Source: Plecoglossus altivelis (Eukaryota > Chordata > Actinopteri > Osmeriformes > Plecoglossidae). From it: a stretch of 64,000 nucleotides of DNA. The stretch is taken from contig BROE01000022.1 in the NCBI GenBank assembly GCA_036571765.1, forward strand, positions 13,566,322 to 13,630,321. Direction: 5' to 3'. A program made the translations under genes and the position numbers. How positions within the stretch are numbered: position 1 is the first letter of the stretch; every line of letters begins with the position of its first letter. Below, piece after piece: positions 45,916-58,016 of this stretch. The notes below the pieces were generated by a model. The model did not search any database. It saw only the letters and a program-made list of their open reading frames with translations, and had not been told where the DNA came from.

Positions 45916-48433
45916 CTGTGTGCACAATTATTGGGCTATTAATAGTGGGCTAAATTATTATGCAACTCAATGAAATACAAAAAATGTCCTGTCTCAATTC
46001 TTTATTTCCATCTGTTACAGTGAAAATAATAAACATGAAAAAATATCATTCCTCAATATAGGCCCCCTTCTTTTCAATAACAGTAATAAGCCTTCCATTC
46101 ATCGAGTCTGTCTAGGTCAGGTGAGGAAGGTGGCCATGTCATTATTCTTTCATCTTTTAAGGCCCTTACTGCCAAGCCACGCTGTGGAGTACTACGATGC
46201 ATGCAATGGAGCATTGTCCTGCATAAAAATAATGGTCTTCTTGAAAGATAGACTTTTTCCTGTACCACTGCTTGAGTAAAGTGGTATCTAAAAACTGGCA
46301 GTAGGTTTGGAAGTTGAGTTTGAGTCCATTTTCAATGTGAAAAGGTCCAACTAACACATCTGTAATAATACCAGCCAATACCAGTACCCCACCTCCACCT
46401 TGCTGGCGTCTGAGTTTAAGTGGAGCTCTGTGCCCGTTACTGATCCATCTGGTCTGTCAAGAGTTACTCTCTTGTCATCAGTCCATAAAACCTTTGAAAA
46501 ATCTGTCTTTAGATCATTCTTTGCCTAGTCTTGATGTTTCAACTTTTGTGTCTTGTTCAGTGGTCATTGGGTTTCAGTCTTCCTTACCATGGCCATTTCT
46601 CTGAACACCTTGTACATCTGGGCACTCCAGGTAGGTTGCAGTTCTGGAATATGACTGCACTGGAGGATAATGGGTTGCTGGTAGCTTCGTGTTTGATTCT
46701 TCTCAAATCCTTTGCAGTTAATTATTCTCAACACGTTTCTTGCAACTCTGTTGACTATTTGCAATGAAACGTTTGATGGTTCTGTGATCGCGCCCCAATA
46801 CCTTTGCAATTTAAAGAGTACTGCATCCCTCTGAAAGAATTTTAACTGACTCTGAAAAGTGAAAAATTGTAAAACCTCTTTTTTGATCCATTTTGCCTGA
46901 CAACCAACCAGAAGCTGCCTAATAATTACACACAATTACACACATAAACTGAACGTACTGGGCCAAAACAATTCCCTCTGCAATTGGATTCTGGACTTTC
47001 TAACCGAAAGACCTCAGTCAGTCCGTGTCGGCCATAACACCTCGAGCACTTCCACACTGAGCACAGGTGCCCCACAAGGCTGTGTGCTCAGCCCGCTGCT
47101 CTTCACGCTGCTGACCCACGACTACACTGCCAAGTTCAGCTCCAACCACATCATCAAGTTTGCTGATGACACAACAGTGGTAGGTCTCATCAGCAACAAC
47201 GATGAAACGCACTGCAGAGAGGAAGTGGCACAGCTGGCAAAATGGTGTGGGACAAACAACCTGTCCCTCAACTTGAGTAAGACGAAAGAGGTGGTGATGG
47301 ACTTCAGGAGGAACTCCGCTGATCACCCCCACTGACCGTCGACAGCTCGCCTGTCGAGAGAGTCAACAGCACCAAATTCCTGGGGGTGCACATCACAGAG
47401 GACCTCACCTGGACCACCAACACCAAATCTCTCTCAAAGAAGGCACATCAACGCCTACACTTTCTCCGCCGGCTGAAGAGAGCAAGTCTCCCTCCACCCA
47501 TCCTCACCACATTTTACAGGGGCACCATTGAGAGTGTGCTGACCAGCTGCATCACTGTCTGGTACAGGAACTGTACTGTAGCAGACCGCAAGGCCATCCA
47601 GCGGACAGTGAACACAGCTGCAAGGATCATCGGTGCCCCTCTCCCCCCCATCCTAGACATTTTCCACACACGATGCTCCAGCAAAGCCAATGGTATCGTT
47701 AAGGACCCCGCTCACCCCTCCTACAGCCTCTTCCACCTCCTTCCATCAGGCTGACGGTTCTGGAGCATCAGAGCCCGCTCTGCCAGACTGCTCAACAGCT
47801 TCTCCCCCAAGGCTGTGAGAGCCCTAAACTCTAGTCACCCAGAGTCTCTCTGACTCCCCATACAAACCCCATACCACCTGAAACTAAGACAATCTGAAAA
47901 CTTGCACTAGTCACCCACCCACTGCACTGCTCACTTTTCATACACACTGCTGTGTGTATACAACTTGCACTAAAGACTCTGTAATATATGTATGTTTACA
48001 CGCTCATATTCCTTGCACATGTACAATACTCTTTGCACATGTACAGCTCCCCATCGGAAAGTATTCGTACAGGTTGTATAGTCTGTATGTTTTTTAGTTT
48101 ATGTATAGTAAAATTGTTATATTTATTTTAAATTGATTGTTGTTTGCCTGTACTGTTGTATGTCTGTACTTCTGTAGCACCTTGGCTTTGTGAGGCACGA
48201 CATTTCGTTCCACTGTATGCCCCCGCATGTAGCGGAATGACAATAAAGCACAACTTTAACTTGAACTTGATAGGGCCATAGGGCGTTGATCGTCTTAGGC
48301 CACACCCTTCCTAATTACACAAATAAACATCACCTGATATGCATTCAAGTTTTATACATCTTGGATTTGGAAAATATGCAGTAAAATGATAACATGGTCA
48401 AAATACTCACTTGACTAATAATTGTGCACACAG
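45916..48433 (-). mobile_element. Tc1/mariner-like transposon split by a LINE
   Basis: Inverted ends CTGTGTGCACAATTATT (45916-45932) and its complement (48417-48433) bracket the region. On the minus strand the left part encodes transposase pieces: ILQCSHIPELQPTW (46600-46660), the MAGIITDVLVGPFHIENGL segment (46320-46378), an LHCMHRSTPQRGL stretch in place of the usual DNAP.H motif, and IMTWPPSSPDLDRLDE in place of a PDLNPIE motif (46100-46150). An L2-type LINE occupies 46945-48270. Right of it, AACATGGTCAAAATACTCAC belongs to the transposon end. Stops make it inactive. Confidence 0.75.
46945..48270 (+). mobile_element. L2-type LINE (Maui-like), 5'-truncated, inside a transposon
   Basis: It starts within the RT (WILDFLTERPQSVRVGHNTS at 46985-47045). 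FADD is at 47159-47170 in a KFADDTTVVGLIS block. It continues through WCGTNNLSLNLSKTKEVVMD, a frame change near 47333, KFLGVHITEDLTW and TTFYRGTIESVLTSCITVWY, and ends at a premature stop at 47752. The 3' end has TGTAGCGGAATGACAATAAAG followed by an ACTTGAACTTGAT tail (48230-48270), typical of this LINE group. Confidence 0.87.
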
Positions 48434-48439
48434 TGCACA

Positions 48440-49130
48440 GTGTAGTCACTCTTTGATCAACCTGGTAATAAGTTAGTGTTGCTGGCAGTTGGATCTATTT
48501 TCTTATCAAATAAATTGAGGGAGACATACACTACATGTACTGTATACACGCTCAAATCATCCTTCCACCATAGACGCGTAACACAGACTCATCTTAAAAT
48601 AATCACAATATGACTACCATTATTGTGGCAAGTATGGAAGTAAGAGTCTGCTGTTGGGAACGCTATTGTTTTTAAAAGAACAAGTCTTACATCCTAAATT
48701 TCTCTAACAGAATCCCTCTGTTTACACAACAAATGCGCTGGTATTTTGAGATTATGGAATCTTCCCATGCACATTTACAACCACTATTCTTAACCCCCTT
48801 GACTGTGAGATTAAGAGATGTAGCCTTTCTCTAACCCCTCCCTGCCTCTATCTTGAAGAGCTGCCAAAATATGCAATTGTGATTGTACATTTCCATCCTA
48901 GAATTAGGTCAAACAATAAAAATGCCATCATGCTTAATTATCTGACTAGTGTCATCTAGCCTTCCCATCATGCTAGTACAGCAAGATTTGTGTCCATAAA
49001 TTGCTTGTTTAGTTAACATTCATTTCTGTGCACCACAGGAGTTATGGGGGAAAGGTTTGGAAAGCATGCAAAAATTCTGAAATAATATACAATGTAATCC
49101 TCCATACAGTATATATGTCTAGTGTAAAAC
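48440..49130. other. Intron 7 stretch without recognised feature
   Basis: AT-rich, no ORF and no recognised repeat. Confidence 0.45.
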
Positions 49131-49135
49131 AAATA

Positions 49136-50693
49136 CAGTGAGGAAAATAAGTATTTTAACACCCTGCCATTTTGCAAGTTTTCGCACATAGAAATCATGG
49201 AGGCGTCTGAAATTGTCATCGTAGGTGCATGTCCACTGTGAGAGACATAATCAAAAAAATTAAAAAATCCTGAAATCACAATGTATGATTTTTTATTATT
49301 ATTTATTTGTATTGTACAGCTCCAAATAAGTATTTGAACACCTGAAAAAAATAAATGTTCATATTTGGTACAGTAGCCTTTGTACTTACAGAGGTCCAAC
49401 GTTTCCTGTAGGTTTTCACCAGGTTTGCACACACTGCAGGAGGGATTTTGGCCTGCTCCTTCACACAGATCTTCTCTAGATCAGTCATATTTCTGGCCTG
49501 TCGCTGAGAAACACGAGTTTGAGCTCCCTCCAAAGACTCTCGAATGGGTTTAGGTCTAGAGACTGACTAGGCCACACCAGAACCTTGATATGTTTCTTAC
49601 AGAGCCACTCCTTGGTGATCCTGGTTGTGTGCTTCAGGTCATTGTCATGTTGGAAGACCCAGCCTCGACCCATCTTCAATGCTCTAACTGAGGGAAGGAG
49701 ATTGTTCCCCAAAATCTTGCAATACACGGCCCCTGCCATCGTCTCCTTAATACAGTGCAGTCGCCCTATCCCATGCGCAGAAAAACACTCCCAAAGCATG
49801 ATGCTACCACCCCCATGCTTCAATGTAAGGATGGTGTTCTTGGGATGGTAGTCATCATTCTTCTTCCTCCAAACACGTTTAGTGGAATTATGAACAAAAA
49901 GTTCTACTCTGGATCATCCAAATGGTCATTGGCAAACTTAAGACGGGCCTGGACATGTGCTGGTTTAAGCAGGGGAACCTTCATGCAATCCCACGCATGA
50001 ATTCAAACCATGACGTCACGTGTATTACCAACAGTAACCTTGGAAACGGTGGTCCCAGCTCTTTTCAGGTCATTGACCAGCTCCTCCTGTGTAGTTCTGG
50101 GCTGATTTCTCACCTTTCTTAGGATCATTGAGACCACAAAAGATGAGATCTTGCATGGACCCCCAGTCCGAGGCAGATTGACTGTAATTTTCAGCTTCTT
50201 CCATTTTCTAATGATTGCTCCAACAGTGGACCTTTTTTCACCAAGTTGCATAGCAATTACCCTGTAGCCCTCTCCAGCCTTGTGGAGGTGTACAATTTTG
50301 TCTCTAGTGTCTTTGGACCACTCTTTGGTCTTGGCCATGTTAGTAGTTGGATTCTTACTGATTGTATGGGGTGGACAGGTGTCTTTATGCAGCTAACGAC
50401 CTCAAACAGGTGCATCTAATTTAGGATAATAAATGGAGTGAGGGTGGACATTTTAAAGGCAGACTAACAGGTCTTTGAGGGTAAGAATCCTAGTTGATAG
50501 ACATGTGTTCAAATACTTATTTGCAGCTGTATTATACAAATTATTTTTTTTTAAAATCATATTTTGATTACTGGATATTTTTGTGATTATGTCTCTCACA
50601 GTGGGCATATGATGACAATTTCAGACCCCTCCATGATTTCCAAGTGGGAGAACTTGCAATAGCAGGGTGTTCAAATACTTATCTTCCTCATTG
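49136..50693 (-). mobile_element. Tc1-like transposon, full length, inactivated
   Basis: Ends CAGTGAGGAAAATAAGTATTT (49136) and the complementary AAATACTTATCTTCCTCATTG (50693) are flanked by TA (49134-49135 and 50694-50695). On the minus strand the transposase N-terminus is at 50003-50338 (KTKEWSKDTRDKIVHLHKAG, then a helix-turn-helix and VNLPRTGGPCKIS). The catalytic half is at 49485-49823: MKHGGGSIMLWECFSAHG, then HDNDLKHTT with the second Asp, and SLDLNPFESLW with the Glu. Frameshifts between and after these parts break it. Confidence 0.9.
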
Positions 50694-50708
50694 TATATGT
50701 AGTGTTTA

Positions 50709-51077
50709 CAGTCAACTCTGGAATAATTGCCACTCCTGGAAAAGATGAGTAAAAAGTGTATAAAAATTGTAAACCTTTAGCAATTTAACTTTAACTAAGT
50801 TAAAACTAATTTAACTACGATTTTTTACAATCCATCTTTCAGTTGAAGTTTGCAGTTCTGTCATCAGCATGTCAAGAAACATTTTTAATGAAACAATGTG
50901 TGCCACTTCTACTGGCACCCATATTTTCTCAAAACAATCCTCAAAATGAATTTGTTTCAACAGAAGGTTGGATTTTTTTTCTGTCATACTAGGCTAAATT
51001 TAAAAAGGTGATTTTTTAAAACATATTTTGTATATTTTTGGATCTTTGCTGGGGTACCAATAATTTCAGTTGACTTT
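50709..51077. mobile_element. Miniature inverted-repeat element
   Basis: The left end CAGTCAACTCTGGAATAATTG (50709) and the right end CCAATAATTTCAGTTGACTT (to about 51077) are inverted copies with a few mismatches and A/T-rich flanks. The interior has ATGTGTGCCACTTCTACTGG and many A/T runs but no ORF. It follows the Tc1 element by 13 bp. Size and ends suit a non-autonomous Tc1/mariner-type element. Confidence 0.65.
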
Positions 51078-51366
51078 ACATAATCATTAAAGGTCATGTA
51101 CATACTGTTAAATCGATTAATTCACAAATATCCTCTTGAAATAGTCAGGTCAAGCGAGGCTATGATAAGTATGTCTATAAATGTATATACTGTACAGGAT
51201 TTGTACATTGTCAATTCCTCAGGGGATTGAAAGGCACTCCCATTTACTGGGAGTTGTCCCGTTTAAAACATGGATAAATGTGGTCATTTTTCTTCTTATG
51301 GACTCTAATCAGTGAATTGACTGAATTAATTTACTGAACTCATCTTGGTGTGTCTTAACTTGTCAG

Positions 51367-51512
51367 GGCTGTTTCCTGATGTTGGAGGTGGCTACTTCCT
51401 GCCGAGGTTGCAAGGCAAGCTAGGTCTGTTTCTTGCTTTGACGGGTTTTCGCCTAAAAGGACTTGATGTGCAGAGGGCAGGGGTGGCTACTCACTTTGTG
51501 AAGTCTCAGAAG
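51367..51512 (+). CDS. hibch: hibch coding exon 8 (second acidic catalytic residue)
   Basis: This 146-bp exon runs phase 1 to phase 0, from acceptor CTTGTCAG to donor GTAAAT. It encodes LFPDVGGGYFLPRLQGKL, GLFLALTGFRLKGLDVQRAG and VATHFVKSQK. The Asp in FPDVGGG matches human Asp177, which contacts the substrate. It follows the longest intron of the gene (about 19.1 kb). Confidence 0.97.
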
Positions 51513-51983
51513 GTAAATCTAAACAACTGAGGGGGTAACTATTTTTAAATTGATTAAGAATAAATATAGCACCAAAGGTCTGAAGCAAGAGTACTCATGC
51601 AAACGTATGGCAATTCAGCTGTTTAATGTCAGTACAAATTAAAATGAGGAAGCCTTGCAATCACATATCATCTATATGCCCTCTTTTAGATGCACCTTAA
51701 GCAATTTGATTCATGAGTAATATTTTGACTTCTCTTCTAACCTTGACATTGAGTGTGACACAACATGTCTAGTCGAAGATCGCATCATCAAAGGTTATAT
51801 TTTGGAAGGGTATTGTTTTTGAGGGTCCTAAAACAAGTCTAGGATTCACAAATGTTTATACATTTTGAGCCAGTAGAAGCAGTTACACATATTTTAGCAT
51901 AATTATGTAGTCTCTCTCTGTTTCTCTTCTGACAATCACAGCAATATCCAAACTGACCGCCTATCATGTTTTTTTTGCCCTAG

Positions 51984-52070
51984 ATTGCAGCCCTCGAGAA
52001 GGACCTGGTTGATTTGAGATTTCCCTCTGATGCAGATGTTTTCCAAATACTAGATTCCTACCAGAAAGAG
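51984..52070 (+). CDS. hibch: hibch coding exon 9
   Basis: 29 codons, phase 0 to phase 0, acceptor TTTTGCCCTAG, donor GTAAAA. It encodes IAALEKDLVDLRFPSDAD and VFQILDSYQKE, the helical region after the crotonase core. Sequence is less conserved than the core, as in other vertebrates. Confidence 0.93.
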
Positions 52071-52162
52071 GTAAAACAAAGTTGGAATATGAATATTTTA
52101 TTTGTAAAAAGGTTTGATCATGGATATGTGTAAGGCATAAATGAGATATTTGGCATTACCAG

Positions 52163-52221
52163 AGCATTTTGGATACAGAAAATGGATTTGTCCTTCAACA
52201 GCACACAGATGTGATTGATAG
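52163..52221 (+). CDS. hibch: hibch coding exon 10
   Basis: A 59-bp exon, phase 0 to phase 2, acceptor GCATTACCAG, donor GTAAGT. It encodes SILDTENGFVLQQHTDVID plus a split Arg. It aligns with the vertebrate HIBCH segment that leads into the C-terminal helices. Intron 9 is only 92 bp. Confidence 0.93.
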
Positions 52222-52685
52222 GTAAGTCCTTCAAGTACCCTACAGTCTTCAATCCTACCACATCCCTTAAAAATCACTACTTCAAAGTAATTTATCAGTC
52301 ACACAATTTAATTATATGATATATTCAATACATAGTAGTGATATTGGTGTTGTTTATCTGATTTGATGGACTAAGTTGCCTATGATTGACTTACAAAATA
52401 AATTTACTTTAGATCCACTTAACATTCTTGATGTTGAGCAAATAAGTAAATGAACTATCAAAGATTTTGCCTTTACTGCATCATATTGTCTTGCTATTAT
52501 TCTTAGTTAGTAAAATGTGTTGTACAAACAGAAATTAAATGGGACGCAAAAGGTACCTCGTTTGACATTTAATTATATTCTCAAATGCCTCATGTCCAGA
52601 AAACATAGTAGTTTAAAGGGTACTATCTCAAAACTTACACTGTATGATGCTTTAGCTTACCAATGTCTTCTCTTTCTGAGAGCAG

Positions 52686-52767
52686 ACTTTTCAACTCAAG
52701 CAGCATGGAAGAGATTCTGCAGAACCTGAAGATAGAGGGATCACCATTTGCACTTAAACAAGCTGAG
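52686..52767 (+). CDS. hibch: hibch coding exon 11
   Basis: An 82-bp exon, phase 2 to phase 0, acceptor CTGAGAGCAG, donor GTGGGT. After the split Arg it encodes LFNSSSMEEILQNLKIEG and SPFALKQAE, matching the vertebrate FS..VEEI.ENL...GS.FALKQ pattern. Confidence 0.94.
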
Positions 52768-53580
52768 GTGGGTTTGTCAGTGTGAGCGTCTGTGTCTCAT
52801 CTATTGTGAGAGCCGGGAACTTTTGGGATTTGAAATCTAGCAGGTCTATAGCTCAGGATCCAAGGACATGTAGTTTCAACTGAATGAGCCATGCTGACCG
52901 GTGAACTGCAGCATGGTTATACCCTTCCCCTTCAAATCCGAAAAGTACCTGGTTTGTTACAAAGAAATTTAAACATGAAGCACGTTGGATAAGCACAATG
53001 GATCTTGCAAAGATGCACACTGCACTACCATTTGCCACCAACAAACTTACAGCTAGCGTCCACCCAAACTAATTTATACATTTAAAATTAAGTTAGTCTT
53101 TTTAATGAATGAATTTCAGAATACAAATGACTGTGAAAGACAGATTTTTAATTGCCTCAGGTCAGTTTAAACATTTTCCACTTGATGTGGCTCTCTTGGA
53201 AGGGGAGACAGCTTTACAGCTGAGGGGTACAAAGATCCTGCCATACATAGGTCATGCAGTAGTGGGCTGCGGACCGGTCCGGTGGTCTAATGGTTAATGC
53301 TCCGTGCCTTTGATGTTTTTCATGCTACATTAGGTTTGTTTGCATAGTTTCTGTAGAGTCTACCGCTGTTTTGGCTCCACAGGTTTTTGGTATGTCGAAA
53401 GGAAAAGCGGTGGATGAGGGCAGTGCTGCTCTGCCTTTTCTCTTGTACACGTAGCATTCACCACATCTGATCAGATCAGAAAATAGCCACACAGAAAGAC
53501 AATAGAGTGGGGGACCTCTCCACTATGCATGCAATGGCCTATTTTTTGTACAAGGAAGCTTTAAAGGGTTTGCTTATGAC
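52768..53580. other. Intron 11 start, no recognised feature
   Basis: No known element. A phrase GGACCGGTCCGGTGGTCTAATGG at 53271-53293 contains a palindrome and a tRNA-like fragment, too short to call. Confidence 0.4.
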
Positions 53581-53584
53581 AATT

Positions 53585-54904
53585 CAGTGCATCCAGAAAG
53601 AATTTACAGCTTCACGGTTTGCATGTTATGTTACAGCTGTATTCTAAAATGGGTGTATTTTTCCACTTCAGAATTCTACATGAAATACTAATGTGAAAAA
53701 GCTTTTTTGTTTTTGCAAAAATAAACCTTAACAGCCTTTGCCATGACACTCAGGTGCATCCTGTTGCCACTGATCATCCTTGAGATGTTTCTACAATATA
53801 ATTGGAGTCCACCTGTAGTAAATTCAGTCAATTTAAAATTATATGGAAAGTCTATATAAAATCCCCCAGTTGACTGTGCATGTCAGAGCACAAACTAAGT
53901 AAGTCCAAGGAACTGCTTGTTGATTTCAGAGACAAATTTCTATTAATGCTTAGAAAATGGGAAGGGTAAAGAGATTGTTATGCAGAATTGAGGGTCCCAA
54001 TAGCACAGTTGCGTTAATCAAATAAGTCATGAAACTATTAGGACTCTTTGTAGAGGTGGCTGCCTGCCTAAACTGATCAATCGGGAGAGAGGGGCCTTCA
54101 TCAGAGATGTGAACAAGAATTCAATTGTCACTGACACAGCGCAAGCGTTTCTTCTTTGAAGGAAGGAAAACCTTGAAGGACAACCATCTCTGCAGCACTC
54201 CACGAATTAGGCCTGTAGGGTAGAGTGTGGCAAGACAGCTCAGTGCCTCAGGAAAAGGCACATGGCAGCCCACATGGAGTTTGCCAAAAGCTGCTTGAAA
54301 GACTCTCACAATGAGAAACAAAATTATCTGGTGCGATGAAATGAAGATTGAACTCTTTGGGCTAAATGCCAAGCATCATGTCTGGTGGAAACTCAAGATT
54401 TAGGGAAGGATGAATGCAGCCATCCTTTATAGAAACCTACACCAGATTGCTTTGCACCTCTGGAGCGAAGGTTAATCCTCCAATAGAACCATGACCCTAA
54501 GCGCACAGCGAAGGCAAAAAGGAGTGGCTATGGGACAATTTTGTGGATGTGTTTAAGTGGTCCAGCCACGGCCCAGGTTTGAACCCGATCGAACAGTTCT
54601 TAAAATGGCTGTGCACCGATGATCCCCATCCAACCTCATCGAACTTGAGAGATCCTGCAAAAAACAATGGGAGATACTGCTTGAAAATAGATTGTGAATG
54701 GCTGTGAATACGTATGTACTTGTACTATTTTGTTCTTAATTTGTGCATATCTATTAAGAATATAAAAAAAACTTTTTCAATATATCATTATGGAGTATTG
54801 TGTGTAGAATTGAGATTTGTTTTTATTGAATAGCCTACTTTGAGATAAGGCTGTTACAACAATATGTGGGAAAAATGAAGCACTGTGAATTATTTCTGGA
54901 TGCC
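53585..54904 (+). mobile_element. Tc1-like transposon, heavily decayed
   Basis: Ends CAGTGCATCCAGAAAGAATT (53585) and the complementary CTGTGAATTATTTCTGGATGC (to 54903) mark a Tc1 family common in fish. The plus strand between carries pieces of the transposase: a GGCTGCCTGCCTAAACTGAT block (54057), CATGGAGTTTGCCAAAAGC, GTGCGATGAAATGAAGATTG (first catalytic region, about 54330), TGACCCTAAGCGCACAGC (second) and AACCCGATCGAACAG (third, 54581). Stops and indels occur throughout. It is about 1.3 kb, near full length. Confidence 0.82.
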
Positions 54905-54909
54905 TTTTT

Positions 54910-55635
54910 CAGCCATAATTTGTTCTCTACATTTTTGTAGGAATTCAAATAAAGAACACATCTTTTCTAGGCATTTAGGGAAATCCACTTATGGTTTAGA
55001 GTTGATTCGTGGAGCTCAAAAATATCAATCTTGAACATCATTTTTAAGAACTACAGAGATTGGATTCAACGCCCTTTATAGAGATCTTACAGTTTGTGGC
55101 AAATTGCTGGTAAATGTACACATACATCCCAAACTCCGAAACAAATTTAAGCAAAATGTCATTTTAAAGCCTTTGTAAAAATATGTTGACCCTGTTGTGC
55201 CCTCTCCTTTTGTATGGCCCAGTATTAGGCATTGCATTAGCAGTTTGCGGCAAACCACAAATATATATTATCATATAAACCATAAATTAACCATAAATAT
55301 ATCATAATTGTTATTATATCTTTATTCCGAACACACCAACAATGATCCATAGCACAACACATACCAGTAAAAGACAGACAAATATTAAAGAAAACATATA
55401 CACTAGGAAATTACTACAACAATCAGAGTTTCACAATACATAAAACTGAAATGGTAGTAGGCCTTATTAATAAACGCACCAATATGTTATGATCTGCTAT
55501 GCGTAAATTTATTTCAGTAGCCTAAGCCAGGACATATTACCACTGATGATGCTATTGTACCCTACTGTTATTGGTGGTGGTATTATTATTACAATGCTGG
55601 TTCATTAGCAACTATAATACAACAATGGTGGCACT
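54910..55635. other. Intron 11 stretch without recognised feature
   Basis: AT-rich, no ORF and no known repeat phrase. Confidence 0.45.
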
Positions 55636-55639
55636 ACAG

Positions 55640-56010
55640 GCCACCCCTCAATATGATGCCATTTTCAGGACAAAAAGCCTCAGTAATCTATAATGGCTGG
55701 CAGATGGTATTCTGCTGGAGATTTTGGGAAAATGTTTATTTTGCTACTCCTACAATTTGTATCCAATCTTCCCCCAAATTGCTAGATAACCGTGTCAGTA
55801 TTTTTGATTTTCAAAACTGTTGGTCCAGTACAACCAAAATCAAATCAATCAATCAAAATCAGCAGCAAAACATCCTAACAGGAAGTTGTGTCAAACATCT
55901 GCAAATGTTTAGATATCAAAAAAACGTGATATACCACGAATACAACATATTGCCATGTGAAAAAGCAACTTAATATATCCCAAAAAAAGGCAAGCTCACC
56001 CAAGCAGACT
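55640..56010 (+). repeat. Copy of repeat family X with the uninterrupted site
   Basis: It shares with 15175-17995 the blocks GCTACTCCTACAATTTGTATCCAATCTTCC, AAAACTGTTGGTCCAGTACA and CAGGAAGTTG. In this copy CTCCTACAATTT is continuous, whereas at 15708/17058 the same TA carries a Tc1-like insertion. It is non-coding. Confidence 0.6.
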
Positions 56011-56282
56011 CAAGAATGAGTTTTAATCCAGCATCCAGACTATTTGGGCGCGCAGTGTCTTCGGAATTCTCAGTCAATAGAAAACAAGGGCATTCTAAAC
56101 TATATGAAACTACTACAACTATGTGCTATAACTACATGAAAAATTATTTGAAGCAAATCATCCTATATCATGAAGATTGCATGCTGCAATTTTACAATAA
56201 TTTTCTCTGTCCGACATACTTCATTAGACAACTTCATTTTCAAACAATGTTATTGCAAGGTAAAGGAAAATAGTAACCTATG

Positions 56283-56284
<2 letters not shown>

Positions 56285-56320
<36 letters not shown>
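56285..56320. repeat. (AT)n microsatellite
   Basis: About 18 uninterrupted AT units. Confidence 0.95.
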
Positions 56321-56323
<3 letters not shown>

Positions 56324-56344
56324 CAGACATTAGCCATACACACT

Positions 56345-56500
56345 CATAGGCCACTTTATTAAATACTCTTGTTCAATTGCTTGTTGATATAAATAGCCAT
56401 CACATTACAGCAACTAAATAAAAGGGGATTTAAGTGACTTTGAGTCCGTCCCATATTGTGCAAACTTGACTCTTTGGCAGAAAAATGTTCTAAAGTCCTA
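56345..56500 (+). mobile_element. Tc1-like transposon, 5' part (split element)
   Basis: Contains the end sequence CATAGGCCACTTTATTAAATAC, then GTTCAATTGCTTGTTGATATAAA, AATCACAT-like and CAGCAACTAAAT blocks and GGGATTTAAGTGACTTTGAG, which code the transposase start in this common fish Tc1 family. The sequence stops matching near 56500. The rest of the same family resumes at 58628, so this is read as the left half of one element. Confidence 0.7.
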
Positions 56501-56554
56501 AACGGTGTAACGGTACGTAATGATCCAAGGGGATATGTTGTCTGTGGAAATATG

Positions 56555-58016
56555 CCCCTGGTAGGCTCTCCCAAGGCAAACTGGTCCTAGGTTACTAGGC
56601 AGACTAAGCACAGTTTCCTTACCTCCCTATGATGACGAGACCAACGAGATTTGCCCAAAGTGGCGTTACCGGGGCCCCACCCTGGAGCCAGGTCTTTGTC
56701 CATGGGACCTGGCCGGATATAGCCCAAAAAGGCAACGTGGGATCACCTTCCTGCAGGCCCACAGGAGACTGGACAACCGAGGCCATGCACACAGTCTCTA
56801 GCGCTGGGGACATGGAATGTCAAATCGCTGGCTGGGAAGGAGCCCAAGCTTGTGTGGGAGGTTGAGCGTTACTGGCTAGATATGGTTGGCCTCGCCTCTA
56901 TGCACAGCTTGGGTTCCAGATCCATTACTTGAGAGAGGCTGGACTGTACATTTCTCTGGGCTTGCTTACAGCCCCGTGGCTCAGCCGCCATGTCTTGGCG
57001 TTTACCCCAGCAAAAGAGAGGGTCGCGTCCCTGCGCCTTCAAGCCAGGGAAAGGTATGTCACAGTTGAGTCGGCCTATGGGCCGAATAATGGTGCAGAGT
57101 AACTGGCCTTCTCAGACTCCCAGGGAGGGGTACTGGACAGTGCACTGACTAGGGACTCCATTGTTCTGCTGGGGGACTTCAACGCCCACGTGGGCAACAA
57201 CAGTGACACCTGGAGAGGAGTCATTGGGAAGAACAGCTCCCCCGATCTGAACCCTAGCGGTGGTTTGTTTTTGGACTTCTGTGCGATTCTCAGTTTGTAT
57301 AAAACGAGCACTATGTTCAAGCACAAGGGTGTCCATCAGTGCACGTGGCACCAGGATGCCCTAGGTCGATGATCAACTTTGTTGTTGTGTCCTCTGGGGA
57401 CGAAGCTGTCAACCGATCACCACCTGTTTGTGAGCTGGATCCGCTGGTGGCGTACGAAGCCGTACAGACTTGGCAGGCCTAAGCATATCGTGAGGGTCTG
57501 TTTGGAGCCCTCTGTCAGCACAGTCTTCAACTCACACCTCCGGGAGAGCTTCTCACAGATTCCTGGGGGGACTGGGGACATTGAGTATGAGTGGACCATG
57601 TTCTTGGCCTCCGTTGTTGATGCGGTGGCCTGAAGCTGCGGTTGTAAGGTCTCTGATGCCAGTTAGGGCGGCAATCCCCGAACCTGTACCCTGTATGACT
57701 GGAGCAGGAGCTGCATTCACATTGCCGGTAGTAAGTCGGACTTGTTCCCGGTGCATGTTGGACTCCGCCAGGGCTGCCCTTTGTCTGTTCATTGTTTTTA
57801 TGGACAGAATTTCTAGGCACAGTCAGGGGCCGGAGGGGAAGGGGTGTCTGGTTCGGGGAGCACAGGATCTCATCACTGCTATACACATATGATGTTGTCC
57901 TGATGGTTCATAGGACCAGGACATGCAGCGTGCACTGGAGCGGATTGCAGCCGAGTGTGAAGCGGCTGGGATGAAAATCATCACCTCCAAATCCAAGCCC
58001 ATGGTTCCCGACCGGA
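56555..58016 (+). mobile_element. RTE/Rex3-like LINE, copy D, internally deleted
   Basis: It has the family 5' leader (CTCTCCCAAGGCAAACTGG at 56570; GGGGCCCCACCCTGGAGCC at 56671). The endonuclease has VLLGDFNAHVGNNSDTWRG (57160-57215) and FKHKGVHQCTW (57317-57350). The linker (RVFNSHLRESFSQIPGGTGD-like, 57515-57580) then jumps near 57690 to the RT (YDWSRSCIHIAGSKSDL, then an IVFMDRISRHSQGPEG block at 57790-57840). It stops at 58016 against a Tc1-like fragment. Many stops occur. Confidence 0.85.

Noticed and set aside
46531..46767. Plus-strand open frame with signal-peptide-like start
   Set aside because: It is antisense to the decayed transposase of the Tc1/mariner-like element and has no motif.
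51345..51366. Extension of hibch exon 8 upstream
   Set aside because: The AG at 51365-51366 gives the correct phase and conserved start LFPDVGG. Upstream codons do not match HIBCH.
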